Assembly: GCF_023283945.1 (NCBI RefSeq)
Contig: NZ_JAKIKW010000001.1
Location: 298,807 to 362,806, forward strand
Reading direction: 5' to 3'
Length of the DNA stretch: 64,000 nt
Source of the DNA: Shewanella gelidimarina
Lineage (GTDB): Bacteria; Pseudomonadota; Gammaproteobacteria; Enterobacterales; Shewanellaceae
The notes under the pieces were generated by a model. That model had not been told where the DNA came from. It saw nothing but the letters and a program-made list of their open reading frames with translations, and did not search any database. Shown in pieces: positions 1-8,651 of this stretch. The translations under genes were made by a program, and so were the position numbers. How positions within the stretch are numbered: position 1 is the first letter of the stretch; each line of letters begins with the position of its first letter.

Positions 1-237
1 TTTCTGGGCTGACTTTCGATTTCACCGTTTTAAAGCGATAACTGTTGCCTCACAATCGACAGTCCCACCCCAAGTTGTGGCAATGCCGTTTAAGTCGCTG
101 CTACGTTCATCTGGGGGCAATAATAACCCAGTATCGATATAGCTTTGCAGTGATGTTAGCGGGGTCTTTAAGTCGTGCGACAGGTGCAACATAAACTCAT
201 ACGGTTCTTCTCTTTTTAGGTTAATAGCTTTAATGAT
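1..237 (-). pseudogene. Histidine kinase relic with internal deletion
   Basis: Read on the minus strand, 91-237 encodes a recognisable kinase H-box (EFMLHLSHDLKTPLTSL) preceded by a linker like that of the intact kinase at 7039-8511. It then jumps directly at about position 90 into the C-terminal G-box (TALPQLGVGLSIV). Relative to the intact gene about 431 bp is missing (equivalent to 7181-7611). That length is not a multiple of three, so the frame is broken, and a stop follows after the G-box. Positions 91-200 match 7612-7721 at 106 of 110 bases, while 1-90 matches only at about 70% where I aligned it. The relic may continue to the left of the window edge. It has no ATP-binding N-box, so it cannot be a working kinase. 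Confidence 0.85.
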
Positions 238-240
238 TCT

Positions 241-851
241 TATTACAAAAATTAATAATGGTTATTATATTTAAACTACAGTATGAGTACTTTATAAAAT
301 AAAACACATTGTTAATAAATGGTAATTATTCGGAATGAATATCATTTAAATTAAAATGTTGAAATCCCAGTAGATTAGACATTACGAGTAAGCTTTAAGA
401 TGTAATTATTACTATATTTTAATATGCAGCTATTTATATTATTAAGTTTGTATGCAATAAGTATTTTAGGCTTGGTGATTTTTATTTTTAACTGATTTAT
501 ACGAGAGTATATAATATTGTGATTAGAGGTTCTTTACTTGAATAGCATACCACCTCTACATTTAACTTTTTAAATGTTACTTTTCGCATGTAAGCTATTG
601 ATATAAGGTCATTATACGCCATGCGCATTCATCGTTTACATTTCCTAGATTTGTATTTATTTTAGATGACGAAATGTGTGACTGAATGTATCATTGTTGT
701 TTTTGTTGGTGGTGGTGTCTATTAGCGTGGGTAATACTTGTATTAGATTTTTCTTAGTCTTCATGTATGTATTTATTTCTATAACTGAAAGTGTTATTGT
801 TTGAAGATGATTTTAATTTAAATATTAATATATATTCATGGACGTATTACA
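241..851. other. AT-rich gene-free stretch
   Basis: Strongly AT-rich, with stops in all frames and no recognisable RNA gene or repeat. It separates the kinase relic from the first LysR gene and must contain that gene's promoter, but no -35/-10 pair stands out from the background. Confidence 0.5.
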
Positions 852-1889
852 ATGCGAAAGGAACTCTCTAAATTAGATTATTTCACACTTAAAGTTCTCA
901 TTGGTTTATTTGAATTTAAGAATTGCAGTGTCGTAGCTGAAAAATTAAATACAACTCAGCCTAAAGTCAGCCGTGCCTTAAGCAGCCTCCGTGAAGTCAT
1001 CCAGAATGAATTGTTTGTGCGTCAGCAGTATGGCTTACAACCAAATTCGATGGCCGAAAAAATCTATCCTCTGGCGAAATCGATAGTCGCTACACTGGAA
1101 GAAATAGACCAGGTGGCTATGAGTCAATCAGATGTGATACGTGTCGTGAATGTGGCAGTTCAGGAGCATATGTCTGCATTTTTTTTGGAGGCAATATCTG
1201 AAGTCTGTATTCATTTGAAACAGGAAGTGAGCGTTAACATTCAGCCTTGGTGTGATAATGTTTCCCAACTGATTGCCCAAGGTAAGTTGGACTATGCAAT
1301 CACTGTTAACTCAACTTATCACGAGATGATAGAAAACCTCGAATTGGGGGAGGTAAGTTACCGGTTCGTCGTTGCCAAGAAAGATCATCCCATTTTTCGA
1401 AAGCCTCTGAATTATTCATCGCTTATCGAAAATAGACTTGTTTTTATCAATTACTGCCAAGTGGGTTCGAAGCCAAACTGGTTCGAATCCATTGTGAAGC
1501 AGCGAGGAGAGGAATTAAAACTCATCTTAAAGACCTCTTGTCACAACATGGCGCTGGATCATATCGTTAAATCCGATGACGTGTGTTGTACCGCATCCAT
1601 TTTTGCCTATCAATATTTTAAGAATCGTGATGATATTGACTTTATCGATGCCACAGACTTTTGTCATGTTGAGTTAGCTAAGGCTAAAAAAGAATTAGTG
1701 CCGTCAGATCATCAAAAAGTTTATTATTACCTGCAATATCATCATTCTAATGAGCATGACTTTACTCCTCTTTTGTCGGAAGTATTGAAGCGAAAAATTG
1801 ACTTGATGCAAGATGAATATGAACAGTCTAAATCACTCGGCGCTAAAATAGACACAGCGAACGTTAGAACGCCGATAGTTAAGCCCTAA
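852..1889 (+). CDS. LysR-type transcriptional regulator
   Basis: 345 aa. The N-terminal winged helix-turn-helix (about residues 8-68) has the LysR pattern: VVAEKLNTTQPKVSRAL as the helix-turn-helix, then an ELFVR wing motif. The rest fits a LysR effector-binding domain (about 100-310), with a non-conserved tail. It is clearly related to the regulator at 2071-3036: both share the ELF(V/I)R and K-IYP motifs and have no long N-terminal extension. The two genes converge. No strong Shine-Dalgarno precedes the ATG. Inference: it controls the nearby cytochrome/NrfCD module or a distant reductase. The effector is unknown. Confidence 0.8.
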   Translation: MRKELSKLDYFTLKVLIGLFEFKNCSVVAEKLNTTQPKVSRALSSLREVIQNELFVRQQYGLQPNSMAEKIYPLAKSIVATLEEIDQVAMSQSDVIRVVNVAVQEHMSAFFLEAISEVCIHLKQEVSVNIQPWCDNVSQLIAQGKLDYAITVNSTYHEMIENLELGEVSYRFVVAKKDHPIFRKPLNYSSLIENRLVFINYCQVGSKPNWFESIVKQRGEELKLILKTSCHNMALDHIVKSDDVCCTASIFAYQYFKNRDDIDFIDATDFCHVELAKAKKELVPSDHQKVYYYLQYHHSNEHDFTPLLSEVLKRKIDLMQDEYEQSKSLGAKIDTANVRTPIVKP

Positions 1890-2070
1890 TCGAACCAGAC
1901 GAGATGAAAGGTGCTTAGACGATTGACTTGTTCGATCCCCCTGTCGATGCTCGCGATTTAATGATTAGTGGCGAGTGTCCTACCTGTATTTATCTTGAAT
2001 TTTATTTGAGTCAGTATGTTGTGTTGATATTTGACATCAATAGTGAGTACTGCATATTGATGTCAAAGTC

Positions 2071-3036
2071 TCAGTGAAGTGCAGTGTTGACCAAGCCTTG
2101 AATTTGAGTCGATAACCATTGCAGGTTAGGCTCAGCTTTGGCTTTATTGTAAACCAGGTACAAAGTGGGTACCTTGATTTGCATATAGAGTCGCTCTGAC
2201 TCGACATCCGAAATCCGACAAGCATGCAGGTTATGGGTACTGTTTATCATGTTATATATCGAGCTGTAGGGGAGTAAGGCGACGGCTTGGGTTGATCTTA
2301 GGTATTCAAATAAGCCGGATAGACTGCTGAGATCCATCTCAGTGTTAAGTTGAAGGCTGTTTACATGGCAATAGGCTTGAAATGGACTCATTTTTTGTTT
2401 GGTAACATCAATATTCACGTTAACAAATGGATACTCTGCAATCGATTCTAAGGTGATCTCTTGTTTGAGTATTGGATGTTCATGGTGACAGATGAGAAAT
2501 AGTTTATTCAGTTTTTTTAATGGAATGGCTTCGAGTTGCTCATCTATGTCCTTGATGTCCTCAATCATATTGCAGCAGCATAGACCGATATTGACCTCAC
2601 CGGTGACGATACTATCTATTGAGTTTCTTGTGCAGGTTGAGATATTAAAGCTCATATCTTTTCCCGCGCTTCTAATCGAAGTTAATAGTATTTTTGGGAA
2701 TGTGTAGGAGATCAGATCAGGTGAAGCTATTTCAAAGTGATGCGTCTGTTCGACACTATTTTCTCCGTGTAGCTTTTGCAAGGTTTTCGAACATTCTACT
2801 ATCTCCTTCACAATAGGGTATATTTTTCCTGCAAATTCATTCGGTACTAGCCCATGTTTTTTTCTGATGAATAGCTCATTGCCAAAGATCTCTCTAGCAT
2901 GTTTGAGGCATCGACTTATTTTCGGCGCAGGTATGTTTAACTTGTGAGATACTGACGTTGCCGATTTACTCTCATAGAGATGAACTAGTATATTTAAACT
3001 GAGCAAATCCAAGTCGCTAAAGCTTATATCCCTCAT
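2071..3036 (-). CDS. LysR-type transcriptional regulator
   Basis: 321 aa. The LysR helix-turn-helix lies at about residues 10-70 (SVSHKLNIPAPKISRCL, then ELFIRKKHGL), followed by a substrate-binding-type effector domain. The ATG is preceded by GAGG eight bases upstream, which supports this start. It is transcribed divergently from the DUF2726-like/cytochrome cluster, whose first gene starts 540 bp away, so the shared intergenic region with an FNR-type box is a plausible control region for both. It is a distant paralog of the LysR gene at 852-1889. The ligand is not predictable. Confidence 0.8.
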   Translation of the reverse strand: MRDISFSDLDLLSLNILVHLYESKSATSVSHKLNIPAPKISRCLKHAREIFGNELFIRKKHGLVPNEFAGKIYPIVKEIVECSKTLQKLHGENSVEQTHHFEIASPDLISYTFPKILLTSIRSAGKDMSFNISTCTRNSIDSIVTGEVNIGLCCCNMIEDIKDIDEQLEAIPLKKLNKLFLICHHEHPILKQEITLESIAEYPFVNVNIDVTKQKMSPFQAYCHVNSLQLNTEMDLSSLSGLFEYLRSTQAVALLPYSSIYNMINSTHNLHACRISDVESERLYMQIKVPTLYLVYNKAKAEPNLQWLSTQIQGLVNTALH

Positions 3037-3482
3037 TTATAATACCTCTTTAAAATAGTGTTTACTTATTTCATAATAATCATTTTTCATTCTTTATGTT
3101 ATTTTATTTAAATTGATTTGTAAAACTGTCTATTAAGTCACTTATTTTATTATTCACATTTTCGATAACAACTATCTCTATATTAAATATCTTAATAATG
3201 TGTTTCTGAGAATGCATTAAATTTTCAATCTAACCATTTTGCTGTAAGTTACTGTTTTTAAGTGTCTATGTGATGTCGTTTCATTTAATAACTACTGATT
3301 TGTTATTTATTTGTTTTGTAATTCATTTTAGTTAATGGGTATTTGTGGCAGGTTTTATTTGAAATTTAAAATTAAGAAATATGTAATTTCGATAATTAAA
3401 ATTGTTTTTTGTGAATTACAGTTTTTAGAAATTAAGTTGAATCTTGTTATTTAAATATAAAAATACTAGTTAATTTGAATGT

Positions 3483-3496
3483 TTGATTTGAATCAA
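3483..3496 (+). promoter_or_regulatory. FNR/EtrA-type operator
   Basis: The sequence is TTGAT-TTGA-ATCAA, an exact match to the FNR consensus TTGAT-N4-ATCAA. Its centre lies 89 bp before the ATG at 3579. If it acts at -41.5, the start of transcription would fall near 3531 and the -10 near 3519 (AATACT, four of six). In Shewanella the FNR homologue is EtrA. Binding is inferred from sequence only. Confidence 0.6.
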
Positions 3497-3578
3497 AGTT
3501 TTAAATGCATGAAATGCGAATACTGATGATGTTCTAAAAGTTAAATATAATAATCAAACTGTGGTTTTGGAGGTTTTT

Positions 3579-4079
3579 ATGAATGTATCAATAATTTTAA
3601 GTTATGCTTTTATGTACTTTGTGTTTTTCCTTGTGGTGCCATTTGTTTTAGTGATGTTCACCCTTACTTGTATAAAGTTTTTTAAACCAACCGATACAGA
3701 ATCTATTTGGGAGGACATAAAGTTTAGCCGTCACCCAATGGAACCTAAAGCGGCTTTCTTTATTAATAATTTGAATACGATAGTTAAAGATAAATACAAT
3801 ATTTTATACGGAACCTGTCTCGATAGCATTCTGGATATTGATAAAGCGGAAACGTCAGGCGATGTCCATTCCTATCTAAGAGGATGTCATCTGGATTATG
3901 TGCTAGTCGATAGTCAATCCTCATCAGTAAAACTGGTGATCACCGACCCTGAGCATAACTCTCCCGAGCAATCTCAATTTATTGATAATTCATTAGCCGA
4001 AGTCGGGGTTAAAGTCATTCACCTGGCCAAGAATCAAAAGTGGGATGAAAGTCTTATCAGAAATGGCTTGGCCGCATAG
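3579..4079 (+). CDS. Membrane-anchored DUF2726-like protein
   Basis: 166 aa. I start it at the ATG at 3579, because GGAGG sits at 3569-3573, rather than at the upstream GTG at 3561. One N-terminal transmembrane segment (about residues 5-32) is followed by a soluble domain with the layout of DUF2726: AAFFINNL, then SIL, then HLDYVLVD, then a beta-strand (VKLVITDPEH) and a final VKVIHL strand. DUF2726 belongs to the PD-(D/E)xK nuclease-like group. Here the usual IELD after the HxDFV strand reads ITDP, so catalytic acidic residues may be lost. It is the first gene after the FNR-type box and lies 85 bp before the pentaheme cytochrome gene on the same strand. Its role with the cytochromes is unknown. 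Confidence 0.65.
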   Translation: MNVSIILSYAFMYFVFFLVVPFVLVMFTLTCIKFFKPTDTESIWEDIKFSRHPMEPKAAFFINNLNTIVKDKYNILYGTCLDSILDIDKAETSGDVHSYLRGCHLDYVLVDSQSSSVKLVITDPEHNSPEQSQFIDNSLAEVGVKVIHLAKNQKWDESLIRNGLAA

Positions 4080-4164
4080 TCGAACAGAGTGCCGTAGCAT
4101 CGACTGCGGCATCACCTTTCTATTTTATTATAAATCAGTATCACTCGTTATGTGAGGGCTTATT

Positions 4165-4632
4165 ATGTCCAGAATTGATAGATTTTCCGTCCCACTACTA
4201 GTATCCGTGCTGGTGCTGGGATCTTACTCTGCAGCAGTGACCGCTGCGACAGCGGAGTTAAAAATAAACCAGAATAAACAATGCATCATGTGCCACAAGC
4301 GCAACGGGAAAATGTTTGGGCTTCATGCTAATGATGCATTGGATCTGACTTGCCAAAACTGCCACGGAGAAAAGACAGGCCATCCGAGAAAAGCATCCGA
4401 GCTTATTGGGTTTGCTACTAAGTCTGTCGCCAAAAGTGCAGATCAAACTGCGGTATGTCTTCAATGTCATGATGTAGAAACGCTGAGTCAGGCCGATTGG
4501 ACACACGATGTGCATTCCAACAAGGTTAATTGTGCCAGTTGCCATCAGCTACACCCCGAAGTCGATCCTATCATAGGCGTGACAGCGCCCGAGCGTAGCG
4601 AAATGTGTCGTGACTGCCATAGTGCCAACTAA
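4165..4632 (+). CDS. Periplasmic pentaheme c-type cytochrome (NrfB-like)
   Basis: 155 aa with a Sec signal peptide (hydrophobic core about residues 9-27, cleavage likely near ATAAT). It has five CXXCH heme sites (CIMCH, CQNCH, CLQCH, CASCH, CRDCH) and extra histidines suitable as distal ligands. Size and heme number fit the NrfB/pentaheme electron carriers that pass electrons from a NrfCD quinol dehydrogenase to a periplasmic reductase. GAGGG at 4154-4158 supports the start. It lies 15 bp upstream of the nrfC-like gene, so the two are surely co-transcribed. No nrfA or sirA-type reductase is present in the window, so its partner is unknown. Confidence 0.85.
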   Translation: MSRIDRFSVPLLVSVLVLGSYSAAVTAATAELKINQNKQCIMCHKRNGKMFGLHANDALDLTCQNCHGEKTGHPRKASELIGFATKSVAKSADQTAVCLQCHDVETLSQADWTHDVHSNKVNCASCHQLHPEVDPIIGVTAPERSEMCRDCHSAN

Positions 4633-4647
4633 CTAGGAGGATACCCA

Positions 4648-5325
4648 ATGAAAAACTCAAGAAGACTCTTCCTTAAGAGCGCGTGTGCGGTCGTTGTTGG
4701 CGCATCAGGTTATACAATTGCCAAGAGTTCCACTGAATCTGTGGAAATGGACGGGAAAAAATATGCCCTCGTGCATGATGAAACGAAATGTATAGGCTGT
4801 GATGCCTGCTCCATCGCCTGCCGGGAGGTGAATCAGGTTCCTGAGGGGGTCAGCCGTTTGGAGATTGAGCGTGAAGGACCCTATGGGGAATATCCGGAGC
4901 AATATTTCCGTTTTACGCGTAAATCTTGCCAGCAATGTGAAGATGCCCCATGCGTCAAAGTTTGCCCCACTGGGGCCGCCTATAAAGATCCAGAAACGGG
5001 CATCGTCAGTGTCAATTCTTGGAAGTGTGTGGGTTGCCAATATTGTATCGCCGCCTGCCCCTATCAAGTGCGCTTTATTAATCCTGTAACCCATGCTGCT
5101 GATAAATGTGATTTCTGCAAAGAGACGCGCTTAAAAGAGGGGAGGCTGCCCGCATGCGTGTCAGCATGTCCAACTCAGGCACTAACCTTTGGGGATTTGA
5201 AAGACCCTGACTCAAATCTTGTCAAAGTACTTAAGACAGCGCCCAATTATCGCAGTAAGACTGAGCTTGGCACGCGACCTAAAGTTTTCCGTATTGCATC
5301 ACAAGAAGGAGATATAACGCTATGA
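4648..5325 (+). CDS. NrfC-like 4x[4Fe-4S] ferredoxin subunit, Tat-exported
   Basis: 225 aa. The N-terminus carries a twin-arginine motif (SRRLFLKSA) and a hydrophobic stretch, so it is exported folded. Sixteen cysteines form four ferredoxin clusters: CIGCDACSIAC, CQQCEDAPCVKVC, CVGCQYCIAAC, and CDFC with CVSAC. This is the arrangement in NrfC, PsrB and DmsB-type subunits. AGGAGG lies just before the ATG. It overlaps the nrfD-like gene by four bases (ATGA). Role by family: it takes electrons from the NrfD-like quinol-oxidising membrane subunit and passes them to the periplasmic cytochromes. Confidence 0.9.
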   Translation: MKNSRRLFLKSACAVVVGASGYTIAKSSTESVEMDGKKYALVHDETKCIGCDACSIACREVNQVPEGVSRLEIEREGPYGEYPEQYFRFTRKSCQQCEDAPCVKVCPTGAAYKDPETGIVSVNSWKCVGCQYCIAACPYQVRFINPVTHAADKCDFCKETRLKEGRLPACVSACPTQALTFGDLKDPDSNLVKVLKTAPNYRSKTELGTRPKVFRIASQEGDITL

Positions 5326-6263
5326 GTCCATTCCATTTTGATGGCCTAGTCTGGCATTGGCCAATCGCCATCTATCTGTTTTTGGCAGGAGTATCCGCCG
5401 GAGCAATATCCTTCGCCATATTGCTTAAACATTTTAAGCTGGGTAAAGACGCGTATAAATCCGGTTTCATTCAGGCCGCTTGTATCATCGCTCCCCTAGC
5501 CGTCTTCGCAGGGCTCGGGATCTTGGTGCTGGATCTTACCAAGCCATTCGATTTTTGGAAGATCTTGGTTTTTTACAATAGCACTTCCGTGATGTCTGTT
5601 GGTGTTGCCGTACTCATGATCTATCAACTGATCCTCTTTGCTTGGTTAATCTGTGTATTTAAAGAGCCGGTACTGAATTGGTGTAATGGCCGTTGGCCTC
5701 TATTGATCAGGTTACTGAATGCTTTGGTTAAACATGAGCCAAGCATTACGGGATTTTTGGCCATATTCGCGCTTTCTCTGGGGGCTTACACCGGCTTCCT
5801 GCTTTCTGCGCTGACCACCTATCCTATGTTGAATAATCCGGTATTGCCCTTGCTATTTTTGATCTCTGGCTTGTCTTCTGGTGCTGCAGGAACCTTGCTC
5901 GGTGGTGTGTTGCTCAAAGGAGATCCAGACGGCAAAGAAGTGCATTTCATACACAATATAGAGATCCCGATCATTTTGGTGGAGATGGTGCTGTTGTTTA
6001 CCTTCTTCATCGGACTCATCCTCTCGGGGGGGCAGAGCAAAATCGCTGCCATGAGAGCCATCGGAGAAGGTTTTTGGGGCTGGGTATTCTGGGGGGGAAT
6101 AGTCGTGTTGGGTCTAAGTTTACCACTGGCGTTCAACCTCTTCATGAAAGCGTCTTCGAAGCGGAAATTCTCCTATGTCGCTATCACCGCCAGTTGTAGC
6201 CTGATTGGAGTATTACTGCTGCGTAATTTTATTCTCTATACCGGACAAATGACTGTCGCTTAA
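5322..6263 (+). CDS. NrfD/PsrC-type membrane quinol-oxidising subunit
   Basis: 313 aa, very hydrophobic, with about eight or nine transmembrane helices (the first at about residues 14-35, others through 290-310). It begins FDGLVWHWPIAIYLFLAGVSAG, the typical NrfD family opening. The family anchors the NrfC-like ferredoxin to the membrane and exchanges electrons with the quinol pool without heme. The ATG overlaps the preceding stop and AAGGAG lies upstream. Together with the two cytochromes it forms a complete quinol-to-periplasm electron route, but without a recognisable terminal enzyme nearby. Confidence 0.88.
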   Translation: MSPFHFDGLVWHWPIAIYLFLAGVSAGAISFAILLKHFKLGKDAYKSGFIQAACIIAPLAVFAGLGILVLDLTKPFDFWKILVFYNSTSVMSVGVAVLMIYQLILFAWLICVFKEPVLNWCNGRWPLLIRLLNALVKHEPSITGFLAIFALSLGAYTGFLLSALTTYPMLNNPVLPLLFLISGLSSGAAGTLLGGVLLKGDPDGKEVHFIHNIEIPIILVEMVLLFTFFIGLILSGGQSKIAAMRAIGEGFWGWVFWGGIVVLGLSLPLAFNLFMKASSKRKFSYVAITASCSLIGVLLLRNFILYTGQMTVA

Positions 6264-6284
6264 CGATCAAATTTGGAGTTCACC

Positions 6285-6575
6285 ATGTTTAAAGCCTTAG
6301 TATTATCAATACTACTAAGTTTCTCTGGAGCTGTATTTGCGGGGGGAATTGCTGATTCCCATACCGAAATGTCAGGGTGTGAAGCCTGCCACGAAGACGG
6401 GGCACCCTCGGACGATGGGGCCTTTGAAAATGAGGCTTGCGCCTCTTGCCACGGGCCCTTGAAGGAGTTGGACAGTGATGTTCATAAGAATCATGAAGGC
6501 GCCATGTTGTGTAATGACTGTCATCAGGTGCATGAAGAAGCATTGGCTAAGGACTCCTGCAGTCGTTGTCACTAA
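6285..6575 (+). CDS. Small periplasmic tetraheme cytochrome c
   Basis: 96 aa. I start it at the ATG at 6285 (GGAG at 6275-6278), not the in-frame TTG at 6273. A signal peptide of about 19 residues ends near VFAGG. The mature part has four CXXCH sites (CEACH, CASCH, CNDCH, CSRCH). Spacing and acidic character resemble the tetraheme domain of Shewanella flavocytochrome c fumarate reductase and the small tetraheme cytochromes of the genus. It is the last gene of the pentaheme-NrfC-NrfD-tetraheme set, 21 bp after nrfD. It is a likely electron shuttle to a soluble periplasmic reductase encoded elsewhere. Confidence 0.85.
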   Translation: MFKALVLSILLSFSGAVFAGGIADSHTEMSGCEACHEDGAPSDDGAFENEACASCHGPLKELDSDVHKNHEGAMLCNDCHQVHEEALAKDSCSRCH

Positions 6576-7038
6576 TTCGATCGTGGACAGATCTGATGAA
6601 GTTGAAGCCAGTCACCAATAAGAGCTGACTGGCGAACACGGGTCCAAGCAGGCTTGCTTTAGCCATTTATTTTACCGTACGACAAGGATGTACTTGGGCA
6701 GGACGCCATTTTATTTGCCTCACTCTTAAACTTTAGAGTCGCACCCAACCTCCAAATGGGTTTGGCCACTCCCTCGCGAGGGTGGTCTTTCTTTTTTTAA
6801 CGTTGGTCTAACTGGGCATAATGACCTTGATGATCTTGCTCAGCCCTGATTGATCGTTAACGAAGGCTCAGCGGCTGCAAGTGTCGATTCTGAACTTGTT
6901 TAAGATTTCTATCCTAAGCACTGGGACATGTTTCTTATGACTTTTCGATGGCTTTGTTCGTAAGCGTCCTGTGCACTGCGCTTTGCTTAGATTGACTCTG
7001 TCAGAGTGCGCCTAAGCGCGTATCGTTCGAGATGAACT
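6576..7038. other. Intergenic region between convergent units
   Basis: Contains the terminator at 6764-6798 and a second hairpin with 8-bp arms (6607-6614 with 6626-6633) that lacks a T-tail. I see no gene. Confidence 0.5.
6764..6798 (+). terminator. Rho-independent terminator of cytochrome cluster
   Basis: The perfect CCCTCG/CGAGGG core with an outer GGCCA/TGGTC stem (two-base bulge) is followed by a T-rich tract at 6788-6798. It sits about 190 bp after the tetraheme gene. Confidence 0.7.
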
Positions 7039-8511
7039 CTACGGCTGCGAAACCACCTGAAGCTCTATATTAAACGTCGTGCCTTTTCCTGGCTGACTGC
7101 TAATTTCAATATCACACTGCAAGATCCCCAGTAACTGCCGCACGATGGCTAGTCCGACGCCTAATTGCGGTAATGCGGTCTGTTTGGCCATCATGGCGAG
7201 TGGTTTTTGCGTCATTTGCTTTAATGCTGTTAGCTCATGTTTATGCATACCTGAACCATTGTCGCTAACTTGTAGCCAAACTTTATTTGTCGCCAGATCC
7301 TGGATGGTTTGGATCTTAATCATTCCCTGTTCTGGGGTGTAGCGTATGGCGTTATCAATCAAGTTGTTGAGGATCCGCAACAATAGTTGTCGATCGGTGC
7401 GAACGGTTAAGTTGTGGCTGTCTGCAAAGTCCAACGTGACTTTTTTGCTGTTTGCTCTAGGCGCAAACGTTAACTGCAGCTCTTCCAGTAAATCGACCAA
7501 ATAGAGCTCATTCCAATTTGGGGATACTTGGCCATTTTCAAGCGCCTCTAACTCAAGCATTTGCCCTAAGAGTTGCTGCAGATGTTGGCTAGCATTGGCT
7601 GCCACCTCGATTAAGTCGCTGCTACGTTCATGTGGGGGCAATAATAACCAAGTGTCGATATAGCCTTGCAGTGATGTTAGCGGGGTCTTTAAGTCGTGCG
7701 ACAGGTGCAACATAAACTCATGCCGCTCCTCTTGCTGGCGGTTAATTGCTTGATGCTGCTGACTCAATGCTTCAAGTAAGGTGTTTATATGGCTGCTGAG
7801 TTGATTGATTTCACTGCTACCGGTGTATTGCCTTGGTAATACAACGCCAGCGTTTAGCTGCTGACTAGCGACTAAACGTAAATCGTTTTCTAGGCGGCTG
7901 AGTGGGGCGGTAAATAACTTGAGCAGCAACACGAACAGTACCAAAGCGAAACCTATGGCGATTAAAATTGCAGTGGTCCAAAACTGTGGTGCTTGGTGCT
8001 CGCTGACAATTGACTGCCAGGCATCAAAGTCTTCTCCACCAATAATGACGTAGAGATAACCCGTCTGTTGTCCGTCTGGTGCGAGTAATCTAGCGGCGGA
8101 GAAAATCTTATCTTTACTGGAAGATCTAGGGTCGGTGCCGAGTAACGGCAAGTTTGCTCCCTGAATAAAGTCATCAATGATGTTGGTGTCAATTTGCGAT
8201 TGCTTAATTTTTTCCTCTTTGGCGTCGTAAGCGATAACCTTTCCTTGGCGATCTAAGGTATAGATCTCAAAGCTCGGCCCCAATAACATAAAGTCGTGAA
8301 AGGCTTCTTTTAAGGCGGCGTCAGAGGTGATCCCTTGCGAGAGGAGAGGATTGATATGCGCCATATGTTCAGCAAGCTCTCGGTGTAATGATTGCTGAAT
8401 TTGATTGCGGCTAAAGTCTTGGCTGAATTGTAACCACTGCCACAGTGCGACAAAGAGGATAAAAATAACTAAGCTAGCTGCCAGCAATATGCGGCCAAAT
8501 AAGCTCTTCAT
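7039..8511 (-). CDS. Sensor histidine kinase (two-component system)
   Basis: 490 aa. Transmembrane helices lie at about residues 5-25 and 178-203 and flank a periplasmic sensor region. A HAMP-type linker follows, then the H-box (HLSHDLKTPLTSL, about 270), N-box (NLIDNAIRYTPE), G1 (VSDNGSGM) and G2 (GVGLAIVRQL), so all catalytic motifs are intact. The response regulator lies 140 bp upstream on the same strand, and two spondin-domain genes lie upstream of that. The periplasmic domain has no recognised ligand fold. A broken paralog with a near-identical H-box segment lies at 1-237. Confidence 0.9.
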   Translation of the reverse strand: MKSLFGRILLAASLVIFILFVALWQWLQFSQDFSRNQIQQSLHRELAEHMAHINPLLSQGITSDAALKEAFHDFMLLGPSFEIYTLDRQGKVIAYDAKEEKIKQSQIDTNIIDDFIQGANLPLLGTDPRSSSKDKIFSAARLLAPDGQQTGYLYVIIGGEDFDAWQSIVSEHQAPQFWTTAILIAIGFALVLFVLLLKLFTAPLSRLENDLRLVASQQLNAGVVLPRQYTGSSEINQLSSHINTLLEALSQQHQAINRQQEERHEFMLHLSHDLKTPLTSLQGYIDTWLLLPPHERSSDLIEVAANASQHLQQLLGQMLELEALENGQVSPNWNELYLVDLLEELQLTFAPRANSKKVTLDFADSHNLTVRTDRQLLLRILNNLIDNAIRYTPEQGMIKIQTIQDLATNKVWLQVSDNGSGMHKHELTALKQMTQKPLAMMAKQTALPQLGVGLAIVRQLLGILQCDIEISSQPGKGTTFNIELQVVSQP

Positions 8512-8651
8512 TGGTGTTTCTCCATCGCTAGCCGTGATGAACAGCTATTTCTATTTTGATGTTAGGTGATGCCGTGTCGATACTACTAGGCGTTATCATT
8601 TTCCATTCCCGTTACCCTTTACGATCATCTAGGGTGACTTTTTACCTCAAG

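Noticed and set aside
6607-6633. Hairpin after the tetraheme cytochrome gene as terminator
   Set aside because: 8-bp stem but 11-base loop and no T-run. The T-tailed hairpin at 6764 is better.
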